From the NCBI RefSeq assembly GCF_035046505.1, contig NC_089822.1:126724807-126788806 (forward strand): a DNA stretch of 64,000 nucleotides, read 5' to 3'. Made by a program: the position numbers and the translations under genes. A model generated the notes under the pieces. That model was not told where the DNA came from. It saw only the letters and a list, made by a program, of their open reading frames with translations, and made no database searches. This DNA is from Tiliqua scincoides (Eukaryota > Chordata > Lepidosauria > Squamata > Scincidae). Below are positions 51,801 to 59,100 of this stretch, piece by piece (the first letter of the stretch is position 1; every line of letters starts with the position of its first letter).

Positions 51801-52706
51801 GCAGTCAACGAAACTGGTCCTGGGCTTAGTAACAGGCTTAGTTGCAGGCCTTGGTCTGCTTCTCATTGGGCTATACCGTGGCTTCATAGAGATCTATGAC
51901 CGGAAGGAATTCAGCCATTTCAGGGAAGAGTGTGAACGTGCCCAGTGGAATGAGGTTGGTGCTTCCAGCTCCCTTTACTAAAGGCCGTAGTCTGTTTCTT
52001 GCTTGGCCAACCAGTTCCGTATGTGGAGATTCTATATAATAAGCTCCTATCTATTCCTCATTTGCTCTGGAAATTACTCAGCTGCCACAAAGCCATGAGG
52101 CTATAACCATGTTGCATTTACAAGGCTAAACAGGACAAACTGAAATTGTGCACCTTTATATGCCTAAAGTGTCTGGTTTTGATTAATGAAATTATTTGAT
52201 ACACAAGAAAGCCTCTCAGGTTGCCAGCAGCTCCAACTAGAATTCATTTGAGCAAAAGCAGTCATTTTACCAGCTGATGACTGTAGAAAGCCACATCATG
52301 GTGCTCCTGTGTGCTATAATGTAGTTCAACTCATTGTAACATAATGTGAACAAAGTTAGGGAGGCAGCTGGAGTGTGTTACTGGAGTAGGAGAAACTGTT
52401 TAGTCAATTGGAGCATTCCCCAATATATCTCTGGTCCACAAGGGTGGTCCTTGCATCTAGCAGTATTCTAGTTCCAATTATTTCAAGTCCTCTTGCCCCA
52501 AGGGGAAAGAGATAGAGGTGCTCACCCCTGCTGGAAGAAACTATGGCAAGATATGGAGCTATTTCCATAGGTTTCCCCAGCTGTATCTATAGGGTGAGCA
52601 TCTTCCACCACCATTGACTTCTTCAAACTCCATTTTTCAGGTCAACAACCCATTGTTCCGGAGTGCCACCACTACAACTTTCAACCCCAATTACAACCAA
52701 GACTGA
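33742..52706 (+). CDS. ITGB7: Integrin beta-7, complete coding sequence (15 exons, joined span)
   Basis: Beta subunit of the leukocyte integrins alpha4beta7 and alphaEbeta7, which bind MAdCAM-1, VCAM-1, fibronectin or E-cadherin at the cell surface. The exons sum to 2,319 bp (772 aa plus stop; human is about 798 aa). Order: signal peptide (1 to about 21), PSI domain (29-51 and on), hybrid segments, beta-I domain, four Cys-rich EGF-like modules (about 455-628), membrane-proximal tail domain, one membrane helix (about 705-725) and a cytoplasmic tail of about 47 residues. The MIDAS motif DLSYS is at 143-147, with D150/D151 (ADMIDAS), N238/D240/E243 (SyMBS) and D273. Beta-7 identity rests on synteny between RARG and ZNF740 and on close matches such as IPKSAVGEL and GFDAI. 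Oddities: Ala242 replaces the usual Pro in NLDxPEGG, and the tail motifs are NPLF then NPNY where human has NPLY then NPRF. The start was chosen because [20 protein letters not shown] is a good signal peptide in context gccATG. Confidence 0.95.
33937..34000 (+). mobile_element. Short hAT left-end fragment
   Basis: CAGTGCTTCCCAAACTTTTT-AGCACTGGGACCCAG resembles the left end of family A. No right end seen. Confidence 0.5.
34300..34655 (-). mobile_element. Old CR1 LINE 3' fragment in ITGB7 intron 1 (coding)
   Basis: The minus strand matches the 26.5-kb CR1 over the ORF2 C-terminus (CTTTAAAAAGGGATTGG; ATTGAGTGGCAGGAGAGTT; TTTCCTCATAAAGG at its 5' side). It is clearly more diverged and lacks the terminal octamers. 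Confidence 0.78.
35189..35262 (+). CDS. ITGB7: ITGB7 coding exon 2: PSI domain core
   Basis: 74 bp. The acceptor is tttcctttgcag and the donor CAATTG|gtgagt. It encodes (G)[24 protein letters not shown], almost the human [25 protein letters not shown]. It carries the PSI cysteine pattern. Confidence 0.96.
35263..39346 (+). other. ITGB7: ITGB7 intron 2
   Basis: About 4.1 kb, the longest intron inside the coding part. A LINE/SINE-type tail (ttttgagggaaaaagtgggataaaaat) is at about 37980-38110 and a similar old tail at about 38930-39060. A 183-codon open frame at 37951-38502 runs through the first and is judged spurious. Confidence 0.6.
39347..39548 (+). CDS. ITGB7: ITGB7 coding exon 3: end of PSI, hybrid domain
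   Basis: 202 bp. The acceptor is cttccctag and the donor GGCCAG|gtgtgt. It encodes [20 protein letters not shown] through [22 protein letters not shown] and LRPG match human beta-7. Confidence 0.95.
40039..40283 (+). mobile_element. L2-type tail repeat abutting ITGB7 exon 4
   Basis: It starts GCTAATTGGGTAAGAGGCAC, has GATTGTGAGCCCTTTTGGGA and ends AAAAGCGGTATATAAATACT-GTTAATAATAATAATTG. It is colinear with the 23.95-kb copy. It ends only about 15 bp before the exon 4 acceptor junction (exon starts 40299). Confidence 0.85.
40299..40469 (+). CDS. ITGB7: ITGB7 coding exon 4: beta-I domain with MIDAS
   Basis: 171 bp. The acceptor is ttgttctttgctcacag and the donor AAGATTG|gtatgc. It encodes [20 protein letters not shown], then [25 protein letters not shown] binds the MIDAS metal, and the following DD serves ADMIDAS. 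Confidence 0.97.
40470..42015 (+). other. ITGB7: ITGB7 intron 4
   Basis: It contains a minus-strand tRNA-type SINE (listed separately). No other feature recognised. Confidence 0.6.
41366..41545 (-). mobile_element. tRNA-type SINE (second family), old copy
   Basis: The minus strand reads CACCTGCTTTGCCTTC, a B-box-like GGTGCCTGATTCAA, then GATGGACCAAAGCTCTGACT-CAGTAGAAGGCAG. It is the same family as the plus copy at 43.02 kb. Confidence 0.72.
42016..42257 (+). CDS. ITGB7: ITGB7 coding exon 5: beta-I domain, specificity loop and SyMBS
   Basis: 242 bp. The acceptor is ctgtcttgcag and the donor TGCAAG|gtgaga. It encodes [20 protein letters not shown], the C-LDSNGV-C loop that sets ligand choice, and [20 protein letters not shown]. 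Ala replaces the Pro normally found in NLDxPEGG. Confidence 0.97.
42766..42924 (+). CDS. ITGB7: ITGB7 coding exon 6: beta-I domain
   Basis: 159 bp, phase 0. The acceptor is tctttttccag and the donor CTCTAT|gtacgt. It encodes [37 protein letters not shown]. The Asp in TSD corresponds to the MIDAS/ADMIDAS Asp. NVT is a glycosylation sequon. Confidence 0.97.
43017..43202 (+). mobile_element. tRNA-derived SINE (second family)
   Basis: A-box-like TAACTCCATGGTAGAACACC and B-box-like GGTCCCCAGTCCAATCCCTG, then CTTCCAGTCAGTGGATG and a terminal AGATAGCTTCCTATG. The head resembles a tRNA gene without a usable cloverleaf. Confidence 0.8.
43660..43860 (-). mobile_element. tRNA-type SINE (second family), old minus copy
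   Basis: The minus strand has GTCCAGGTTCAATCCAATCC (B box) near one end and the CCAAGGTAGCTTCCTGGG terminus at the other. Diverged. Confidence 0.6.
44104..44199 (+). CDS. ITGB7: ITGB7 coding exon 7: beta-I domain
   Basis: 96 bp, phase 0. The acceptor is tctttgcag and the donor TATGAG|gtgagt. It encodes [32 protein letters not shown] (human: [24 protein letters not shown]). Confidence 0.97.
44295..44384 (+). CDS. ITGB7: ITGB7 coding exon 8: end of beta-I domain
   Basis: 90 bp, phase 0. The acceptor is cttttccag and the donor TACAGT|gtgagg. It encodes [40 protein letters not shown] is a beta-7 hallmark. Confidence 0.97.
44385..45971 (+). other. ITGB7: ITGB7 intron 8
   Basis: It contains a hAT family B copy (44.52 kb). 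A stretch near 45145-45200 (gaagctaagcaggttg) may be a worn 5S-SINE fragment. Nothing else recognised. Confidence 0.55.
44521..44729 (-). mobile_element. hAT family B copy
   Basis: It starts CAGCAAATTTCAATCAAAG and ends GGTTGCAAATAGCTA. The internal family motif reads on the minus strand. Flanks CTCTGGAG and CTTTAGGG share 5 of 8 bases, a possible worn target duplication. Confidence 0.65.
45972..46112 (+). CDS. ITGB7: ITGB7 coding exon 9: hybrid domain
   Basis: 141 bp, phase 0. The acceptor is cttcccacag and the donor GAGTTG|gtgagt. It encodes [26 protein letters not shown] to [10 protein letters not shown] (human: SLSSTVTLEHSSLPPGVHIS). Confidence 0.96.
46113..46879 (+). other. ITGB7: ITGB7 intron 9
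   Basis: No interspersed repeat named. AAGACCCACTTCCAGG (46281) and its rough inverse (CCCGGTAGTGGGTCTT, 46345) form an imperfect inverted repeat of about 30 bp around 46280-46370. Confidence 0.5.
46880..47073 (+). CDS. ITGB7: ITGB7 coding exon 10: hybrid end and first EGF-like cysteines
   Basis: 194 bp. The acceptor is cctttcatag and the donor TGCAG|gtatgg. It encodes [20 protein letters not shown] to [20 protein letters not shown] and CGIC. Confidence 0.96.
47074..48074 (+). other. ITGB7: ITGB7 intron 10
   Basis: A CR1-like stretch may lie at about 47640-47830 on the minus strand (strongly diverged). No exon recognised. Confidence 0.45.
48075..48292 (+). CDS. ITGB7: ITGB7 coding exon 11: EGF-like modules 1-2
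   Basis: 218 bp. The acceptor is ctgttcccag and the donor TGCAG|gtaaag. It encodes [20 protein letters not shown], the CxCGKCxC pattern and [16 protein letters not shown] (human: ECDDASCERHEGILC). Confidence 0.96.
48586..48933 (+). mobile_element. hAT family A, reference copy with perfect target duplication
   Basis: 348 bp. It starts CAGTGGTTCTCAAACTTG and ends AGTTTGAGAAACACTG. Exact ATCTAAAG flanks both sides (48578-48585 and 48934-48941). This proves the ends of the family. No transposase coding. It lies in ITGB7 intron 11. Confidence 0.95.
49053..49281 (+). mobile_element. tRNA-derived SINE (first family), complete copy
   Basis: GAAAGCCAGGTGGTGTAGTGG (A-box-like) and CAGGTTCAAATTCCCCCTCA (B-box-like), then CTTGGGCCAGTCACTTTCTC, CACAGGGTTGTTGTGAGGA and GAGCTCTTTGGAGGAAAGG-TGG, ending in an AAATAAATAAAT run. 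Widely seen in squamates. Confidence 0.9.
49437..49653 (+). CDS. ITGB7: ITGB7 coding exon 12: EGF-like modules 3-4
   Basis: 217 bp. The acceptor is cctgttgatag and the donor CACAG|gtgagt. It encodes (G)[39 protein letters not shown] and CPCEEH-type cysteines (TPCEEHR). NYT is a sequon. Confidence 0.96.
49828..50415. mobile_element. hAT-type element with internal tandem duplication
   Basis: The left end is CAGCGTTTCCCAACCTATGG and the right region is GTGGGTCCCGAAAGTG ... TTAAAAGTGGGTCCCAGT. Flanks GCATAGAG and GCATCATG share 5 of 8. Inside, a unit of about 190 bp occurs twice (about 49935-50090 and 50130-50270), shown by CTATGGAAAG-AAAAC and CCACCAGAATGGTCCTGATC in both. Confidence 0.7.
50569..50774 (+). 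CDS. ITGB7: ITGB7 coding exon 13: membrane-proximal tail domain
   Basis: 206 bp. The acceptor is tgttggcag and the donor AAACAG|gtgagt. It encodes [29 protein letters not shown] to [24 protein letters not shown] and NQT are sequons. Confidence 0.95.
50775..51790 (+). other. ITGB7: ITGB7 intron 13
   Basis: It contains one member of the duplicated block (51174-51290). No named mobile element. Confidence 0.6.
51174..51290 (+). repeat. Duplicated block, copy A (partner at 56.74 kb)
   Basis: About 117 bp from ATAGTACAGCTAAACAACTA to AATAAACTTGCAGTGCT. It is about 90% identical by eye to 56739-56857 in the same orientation. The flanks are unrelated. No inverted ends or tail identify a transposon. 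Confidence 0.9.
51791..51954 (+). CDS. ITGB7: ITGB7 coding exon 14: transmembrane helix and start of tail
   Basis: 164 bp. The acceptor is actcttgtcag and the donor AATGAG|gttggt (less usual but valid GT). It encodes SSKQSTK, the helix [20 protein letters not shown], then [21 protein letters not shown] Leu and an Arg flank the membrane exit. Confidence 0.95.
51955..52640 (+). other. ITGB7: ITGB7 intron 14
   Basis: Nothing recognised. Confidence 0.6.
52641..52706 (+). CDS. ITGB7: ITGB7 coding exon 15: tail end with NPLF and NPNY
   Basis: 66 bp including TGA at 52704-52706. The acceptor is catttttcag. It encodes [25 protein letters not shown] is the talin-site position and TTT-F-NPNY the kindlin-site position. 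Confidence 0.96.
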   Translation, partial: VNNPLFRSATTTTFNPNYNQD

Positions 52707-52925
52707 TGTACTGGAGGCCCAGGCCGAAACACTGCTAGCCCAAGGAGATATGGGTTTAGATCCCTGCGCAGAGCAGCATGGGCAAGTCATAATCACTTGG
52801 CCAATCTCAGTGTTATGAGGACAAAACAGAAGTTAGCTTAAGTTCCTCAGAAGGCAGATGCGATAGAAAGGTGAAATCTCAAACTGCTCCACAAATTAAT
52901 AAAATGGTCTGTCACACAGATCTTA
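52707..52925 (+). other. ITGB7: ITGB7 3' UTR (inferred)
   Basis: A short UTR of about 220 bp, ended by the AATAAA at 52898. A T/C-rich stretch follows. Confidence 0.7.
52898..52903 (+). terminator. ITGB7 poly(A) signal AATAAA
   Basis: AATAAA in attaataaaatggtctgtc, 192 bp after the stop codon. Confidence 0.8.
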
Positions 52926-53373
52926 AATCTTCTCTCTGGCTGCTTCTTCTCCTCCCCCCCCCCCAATCAATGGTGGATGTCTTATTCAACACTTAGAAGC
53001 ACAATGGAAACAGCAGTCTCAGGAGGAGGGCTACAGCTCTTTTTGCAAACAGTATCTGTTCTGAGACTCCCTAAATTCCTCCACAGATCACTGTACAAGG
53101 GGAAGCTCCTCTGAGGACAGCTAATTTTACTGGGTCTTTGCATGATCCAACAATTCCACAGAAAATCAGCAAGCAGATTCCACTGTGGGTGTGCCAAACA
53201 CAACAACCATTTTGCAGGGCCTATAAGTGTGCTTCAGGCTGCAGTTTTGATCTACCACAGCCATTTTCAACCTTTTTCAGCTCACGGCACACTGACAAGG
53301 CACTAAAGTCGTCAAGGCACACTACTACTTTTTAATCACATTATTATGTTACAATTAATTTAATATAACTAAG

Positions 53374-53464
53374 GGCACAAGCCTAACCAGGTCTACTCAG
53401 AAGTAAGTCCTATTTTGTTCAATGGGGCTTACTCTCAGGAAAGTGTGGTTAGGATGGCAGCCTT
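53374..53464. repeat. Foldback unit inside the hAT element (left)
   Basis: TCTACTCAGAAGTAAGTCC and CAATGGGGCTTACTCTCAGG form the arms. The outer arms are AAGCCTAACC and GGTTAGGATGG. Confidence 0.75.
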
Positions 53465-53880
53465 AGATCATTACATGACAATGAAAGAAATTCCCCAGAA
53501 GCTTGGAGAGAGAGGTGTATGTAGTTTCTGGAAAGGTTTTGAAGCAGGTCTGTTCAAACTGTTATCAACTGATGTGCTCTGATATGTCAGAAAGTGGCAA
53601 AGAGAGATGAGACTGAGCACACTGGAGAAATAGAAATGTGCTGTGAGGGACAGTGAGGAGATGCGGCTGAAACAAGTGCAGGAATCACTGGGATGGGGGG
53701 GAGAGAGAAAGGGAATGGGAGGCACCTTCTGAACTTTGGGAGGTGGTGAAGAGGGAGGGGAGGGGCAGAAAGAGAGGGGTTAACTGCAGTTATGATAGGG
53801 GATGTGTGTGCAAGAGGGGAAGAGGTGGGGTGGGGGGAAGAAAAGCATCACTTGCCTGCTCATTTATTCAAGAAAGAATG

Positions 53881-53970
53881 CAACCAAGCCTCTGTACATC
53901 TACTCAGAAGTAAGCCCCATTATAGTCAATGGGGCTTACTCCTAGGTAAGTGTGGATAGGATTGTGGCCC
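53881..53970. repeat. Foldback unit inside the hAT element (right)
   Basis: CTACTCAGAAGTAAGCCCCA-TTATAGTCAATGGGGCTTAC is an almost perfect palindrome centred near 53925. It is a sister of the 53.37-kb unit. Confidence 0.8.
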
Positions 53971-54659
53971 AGCGCCCTTCCTGCCAAAGCCTTGCCAGGG
54001 AAGGCAATGCAGACAGGGACACTTTGGGGCATTGCAGACAAGGAAAAGGGTCTCTCCAAGATCCTTGCCAGCCATCTGCTTCTACCTCTGCTTCCACCTT
54101 CAGGCTCCCTCTCACTTTCACTCTCTCCTTCCTCTCGCAGCTTGCCCTCACTCCCTCCATATTCCGCCCACTGGGAGCTCTTCTAGGCTTCTCTAGCTGC
54201 CTGGCTGGCTGCCCAATCAGCACGCGGGGCAGGCACCAGCAACAGCAGGAGCATTCAAGCCCCTGTGCGGCTGCCCCTTTTTCTCCTGCTGCCACGTGAG
54301 GCTCCAAGCCACTGCTTCTCCCCCACGCGCAGCTGCCGCCGCCACCTCACTCCTTAGATCCGTGGCACACCTGAGGCAGCCTCACGGCACACCAGTGTGC
54401 CGCGTCACAGCAGTTGAAAACCGCTGATCTACTAGAATGATCCTGGTAGAGGTAAGCTAAGTCATTATCCAGAACAGGGTTTCCTACTACCTCTAATTAT
54501 CTTAGCATACTTCTACACTTTGATCTGTCATGACTAGCAGCTTCTGCTTGCACCATTCCCAAGCACCCTTGCTAACAATTAGAACTAGCCACTTCCATTT
54601 CTATTCATTTATGAAACTGTTTGGATTTTTTGGAAAATGAAATTAAAGAACTGGTAAGC

Positions 54660-54733
54660 TATTTCAGCTCAACATTATATATATGCAACAGGGAACAAAT
54701 GTGTACACTATGGAGTGGGCAAAAATGAATTAA
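54660..54733. mobile_element. TTAA-flanked short MITE, worn copy 4
   Basis: CAACATTATATATATGCAAC-AGGGAACAAATGTGTACA ... GGGCAAAAATGAA TTAA. The left TTAA is lost. Confidence 0.6.
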
Positions 54734-54764
54734 GCTGGATATGAATCCAATTATGATATAAATA

Positions 54765-56005
54765 GGCTGCTGAAGTCCTAAAGTGCTGCAAAGAGATCAT
54801 TGCCACTGAGCTGCATGAAATCCTCTGCCTCTGCTGGAGAGAAGGTGGAGTACCACAGGACATGAGGGGTGCAAACATCGTCACGCTGTACAAGAACAAA
54901 GGCAACAGGGGTGACTGCAATAACTACCGCGGCGTCTCTCTCCTTAGCGCTGTCAGAAAGCTGTTTGCCTGAGTTGCACTGAAGAGGCTCCAGGTACTTG
55001 CAGAGAGTGTCCGCTGCCAATGCAGCTGTCACCACCCACTCTGCCAAAGATCTCCAGCAGCTCATGAACTGTTTTAGCAAGGCCTGCCAAGACTTTGGAC
55101 TGACAATCAGCCTAAAGAAAACACAGGTCATGGTTCAGGATGTGGACTCACCTCCCTGCATTACAATTTCTGTGCACGAACTGGAGGTTGTCCATGACTT
55201 TGTGTACCTTGGCTCAACGATCTCCGGCACTCTTTCTCTCGATACCGAGCTAAACAGACGCATCGGCAAAGCAGCTACATTTTCCAGACTCGCAGAGAGT
55301 ATGGTCCAACAAGAAGCTGACGGAACATACCAAGATCCAGGTCTACAGAGCTTGCGTCTTGAGTACACTTCTGTACTGCAGCGAGTCATGGACTCTTCAC
55401 ACACAACAGAAGCTGAACGCTTTCCACATGCGCTGCTTCCGACGCATACTCGGTATCACCTGGCAGGACAAAGATCCAAACAACACTGTCCTGGAACGAG
55501 CTGGAATCCCCAGTGTGTATACACTGCTGAAAGAGAGACGCCTGCGTTGGCTTGGTCATGTCGTGAGAATGGGTGATGGTCGGATCCCAAAGGATCTCCT
55601 CTATGGAGAACTCGTGCAGGGAAAGCGCCCTACAGGTAGACCACAGCTGCGATACAAGGATATAAGAACATAAGAACATAAGAATATCTGCAAGAGAGAT
55701 CTGTAAGCCTTAGGAATGAACCTCTACAGATGGGAAAACTTGACCTCTGAGCGTTCTGCTTGGAGGCAGGCTGTGCAGCATGGCCTTTCCCAGTTTGAAG
55801 AGACACTTTGCCAACAGACTGAGGCGAAGAGGCAAAGAAGGAAGGCCCACAGCCAGGGAGACAGACCAGGGACACACTACAATTGCTCCCAGTGTGGAAG
55901 GGATTGTCACTCCCGAATCGGCCTTTTCAGCCACACTAGATGCTGTGCCAGAACCACCATTCAGAGCACGATACCATAGTCTTTCGAGACTGAAGGTTGC
56001 TAACA
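54765..56005 (+). mobile_element. Non-LTR retrotransposon (LINE), core deleted
   Basis: It opens in the reverse transcriptase N-terminal part (ATELHEILCLCWREGGVPQD, ANIVTLYKNKGNRGDCNNYR-GVSLLS). It then jumps near 55008 to sequence just after the active site (AAVTTHSAKDLQQL, ACQDFGLTISLKKTQVM). The palm with the catalytic Asp pair is missing. The C-terminal half follows with one or more frame changes (VLSTLLYCSESWTLHTQQKL, FHMRCFRRILGITWQDKDPN, LGHVVRMGDGRIPKDLLYGE). It ends in a Cys/His knuckle (CSQCGRDCHSRIGLFSHTRC). The 3' end is GTCTTTCGAGACTGAAGGTT. The clade is not certain. Confidence 0.88.
55662..55685 (-). mobile_element. 24-bp CR1 insertion: three tail octamers only
   Basis: The LINE frame LRYKD-ICKRDL is interrupted by exactly three 8-mers (ATAAGAAC, ATAAGAAC, ATAAGAAT), the reverse of the CR1 3' terminal repeat. 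Removing them restores the reading frame junction of the host LINE. Confidence 0.85.
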
Positions 56006-56158
56006 ATGAGTCTTCTGAGAACTGTGTCAGTCTCTAGCTGCATGTACCTTCCTAGTCTGAATTTTATTTCTTAGTTGTGCCAGTGTATGATGAAATGCAG
56101 GGGGAACTGACTACATAATAATCAAATCTCAGGGGTGGGGGGAACAAAGCAAGCACAT

Positions 56159-56164
56159 TTTATT
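56159..56164 (-). terminator. Candidate ZNF740 poly(A) signal (AATAAA on minus)
   Basis: TTTATT on the plus strand. On the minus strand, AATAAAATGTGCTTGCTTTG gives a signal and a G/T-rich downstream element. It lies at the border between clean sequence and the LINE. Confidence 0.5.
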
Positions 56165-59100
56165 TCAATATCCTATTTAGATCACAAAAAGGAATGGACA
56201 CCACACTGTAATGGTAAAAAGATACAAGTTTATAACATCTTATAAAAACTACAGTTTAAAAGTGATCCTCCCCTTGGGCAACACACCCCAACTCCCTCCC
56301 CCAGAGTAAAATAAGTAAATTAAAAGGGAAAGAAAACAAGGAACACACACAAGCTGTTGGACACTGATACTAGGCTGTCAGGCTGGAGTAACCTGGGCAA
56401 ATTCATGGCTTTTCTGCCCAGTCAGAAGTGCTGGGATTTTCATCCCTTTACAATGAACAGAAGGACCTCACCAGTCAGTGTGAACTGCAGAATGGCACAA
56501 ACAGCATCCTCTTCTCATGCCTCAGCCTCAAGATTAAGGCCAGCAATATCTCCCATTTTAAGCAAGCACTCGGAGGCAGCCTGCCACATATGCTGAGAAC
56601 TGTGTACCTCTGCAGTTTCCTGCAGAGGAAATCTACATCCCTTCTCCCAAAGAGAACAGGGGTTCCAAGCTACATTCACTGACTGGCGATGCTGGCCTCC
56701 AAACTTCCAACACAGTTTCTCCAAAATGCACATTAATCCTATAGTACAGCTAAACAACTAAAGACTTTAACCAAGAATTTAGCTGTGCGTACCAGGAATG
56801 TCTTGAGAGAGAGGGGCAATGGTTCATCACCACATGACAAATAAACTTGCAATGCTGGCTTTTCCTCAGCGTCCAGTCTGTGCATGAATATGTATGTATA
56901 TAATTCCACAGCAGGTTTCAGAATTTATGCAAGACCCAATTACCAACTACTACTTGGATCAGATGACCTCACAGTTTTTAGCTCTGTGAGAATCACAGCT
57001 AGACTACCCTGCCAACCACACTGGCAGGAGTGTTCACCAGCAGGAGTATTTAAAAACAGAGTCCATGTCACATTACTGTTTTTAACTGTAAAGTGCTATT
57101 ATTCATCTTCCTCAATCCTTGTCAAGTGACAACTCTCTTCTGACACAATGACCTCTTACTATTTGAACAAGATTCATTCTGAAACCTGTGGCCCTTTGGC
57201 ACCTTGCCCACTAGCAATCTATGAAACTTTCTAGTCAAGTTTCACTTCTATTCCTGGCCACTTTCACCTCCACAAAGGAAAAAGGCAAGAACCCTGTTAA
57301 AAGGGACAACTCTCTCACTAAAAGCTATGGGCAACTACCAGATGATATGGCTAACCACACAGTCTGGGTGCAATCAATTTTCCTGAGGATGCTTTAGCAG
57401 TACAGTACAGCTTTCAAGAACAAGACAATTCCTGTTTTTAAGTTCTAAATGCTTTAATGTTTGAATTGCTTCCCGACTTCATTAGGACTAAGGGCCAATT
57501 TACACAAATCAGCAGAATCTGGCAAAAACATTCCCAGGACCTCACTTTCAGGAAGAGAAAGCTGCATATCTGCGTGCTACTGGGGTGGGGGGAACAGATA
57601 TTCCCTTTTCCATTAAAAACTAGCATATCAGGGAAAAGGTGCACCTCTTTCCCTAATATGTGTGTTTACCATGTACATGGCATTATTTTACCATTCATCT
57701 GCGCACATCCATATGTATCCTACCTGCACTCTTGGGGGGCACAATCTTAGAAAAGCTTTACCATGTGATTTTGCTGGGTATCTCTCGTCTCTTACTCTGA
57801 AACAAACTGTGGTCCAAGGTCTCTAAACACACAAGGAGGACTTCAGGGTTTTCTAAAGCATTTTGTTTCTAGACATTTGAAAGCTCCTCCTCAGAGAACA
57901 TTCTTCTTGGATTCATGAGAAATTAGACATTTGCTTAGAGTCTTGCTCTGCACACAACTCATTTTCAGGGCTGAGTAGAACCAAAGTTCTGTACACCAAA
58001 CTGATAACCTGTGACAGCAGATGCACCACAAGCTAACCAGATGCCAACTGTACAAGGAAAGTGACCGCAAGAGAAAACAAAAGTTACATCCTCCCATCCC
58101 TATCTGAAGCAGTTGCACTGTTTCCCTCCTGAACCCTCCCTTCCCCTGCTAACCAGGTTCCAGGAAAAACCCCAAGAGCAAAGATCACTGGCAGTGAGTG
58201 TCTGATGCAGGCAACCGCCCTGCCTTCACCCCTGAGAGCTACAGAACAAGGCAGGTGCTCTGCCACACCTCATTCAGAACAAAAGCAGTGTTTTCCTTTA
58301 CTGACATGTTCAATAAAAAACAGACAGAGCTACCACCAAATTATTGCACTGTTCAAGTGTCAAAGCAGAAGCAACAAGAGGAAATTAAAAACAGGTACAG
58401 CAAAGATATATTTTATGGAGTCCAATATGCATTGAGCCAGCAACTCTTTACTATGAAAATAATAGTGTATACAATCCATTTAATGTCAAACAATATGATT
58501 TTTAAAAACCACACTAAAAATTAAATGCTTTTTAAAAATAATCAAAATAGTGTAAAATCACACAACCTATATAACAGGACAAACCCAAACTTATATTTCT
58601 CTTAACACCAAGTTTATAAGCGACATAAGTTGTAGCAAGATTTGACACTGCACAAAACAGTTTAATATGCAACACCATGTAGGTAGCATGATTTGCTGGA
58701 GCTGAACTCTCATACAAACTCTTATCTGTGTCCCCACGTCATATATTTCATGCAAATTAAAGTTTTTAAAGCCTAACCTCATTGTTAGATTTAATGTTAC
58801 TTGATTAAGAATTAAGTTGTCTATACTATCTAGAAGTTACTTTAAAGGCTGAGCCCAGGCTTCTCTATTCCCTTATAGAAAACCTGTATGGCCTGTATGA
58901 TTGGATGAGAAAAGAGACAACTTTCGATCCAACTTTCCAGCGTCAATGCAGCCTCGAGGCATCTGAGACTGCTCCCCCTGCAGGATGCAGGACACACCCC
59001 ATTGGCATCAGTGCTGGAAAACTTTATAGAATTGTGCCCACAGTTAATGTATTTTAACACCTTCAGTATGAAAAACTGTTTTACTGACTTATTGAATAGA

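Larger units (their letters stand above)
53258..54426 (+). mobile_element. Longest hAT family B copy (1.17 kb)
   Basis: It starts CAGCCATTTTCAACCTTTTTC and ends CAGTTGAAAACCGCTG. Flanks are ATCTACCA and ATCTACTA (7 of 8). The ends match family B. The interior carries two short foldback units (53.37 and 53.88 kb) and a GC-rich block at 54.1-54.3 kb. Open frames in the GC-rich block have no transposase motif, so the element is non-autonomous. Confidence 0.85.

Noticed and set aside
53950-54307. Open frames in the GC-rich block as a gene or promoter CpG island
   Set aside because: The block lies inside a hAT element with identified ends and target duplication; no domain seen.
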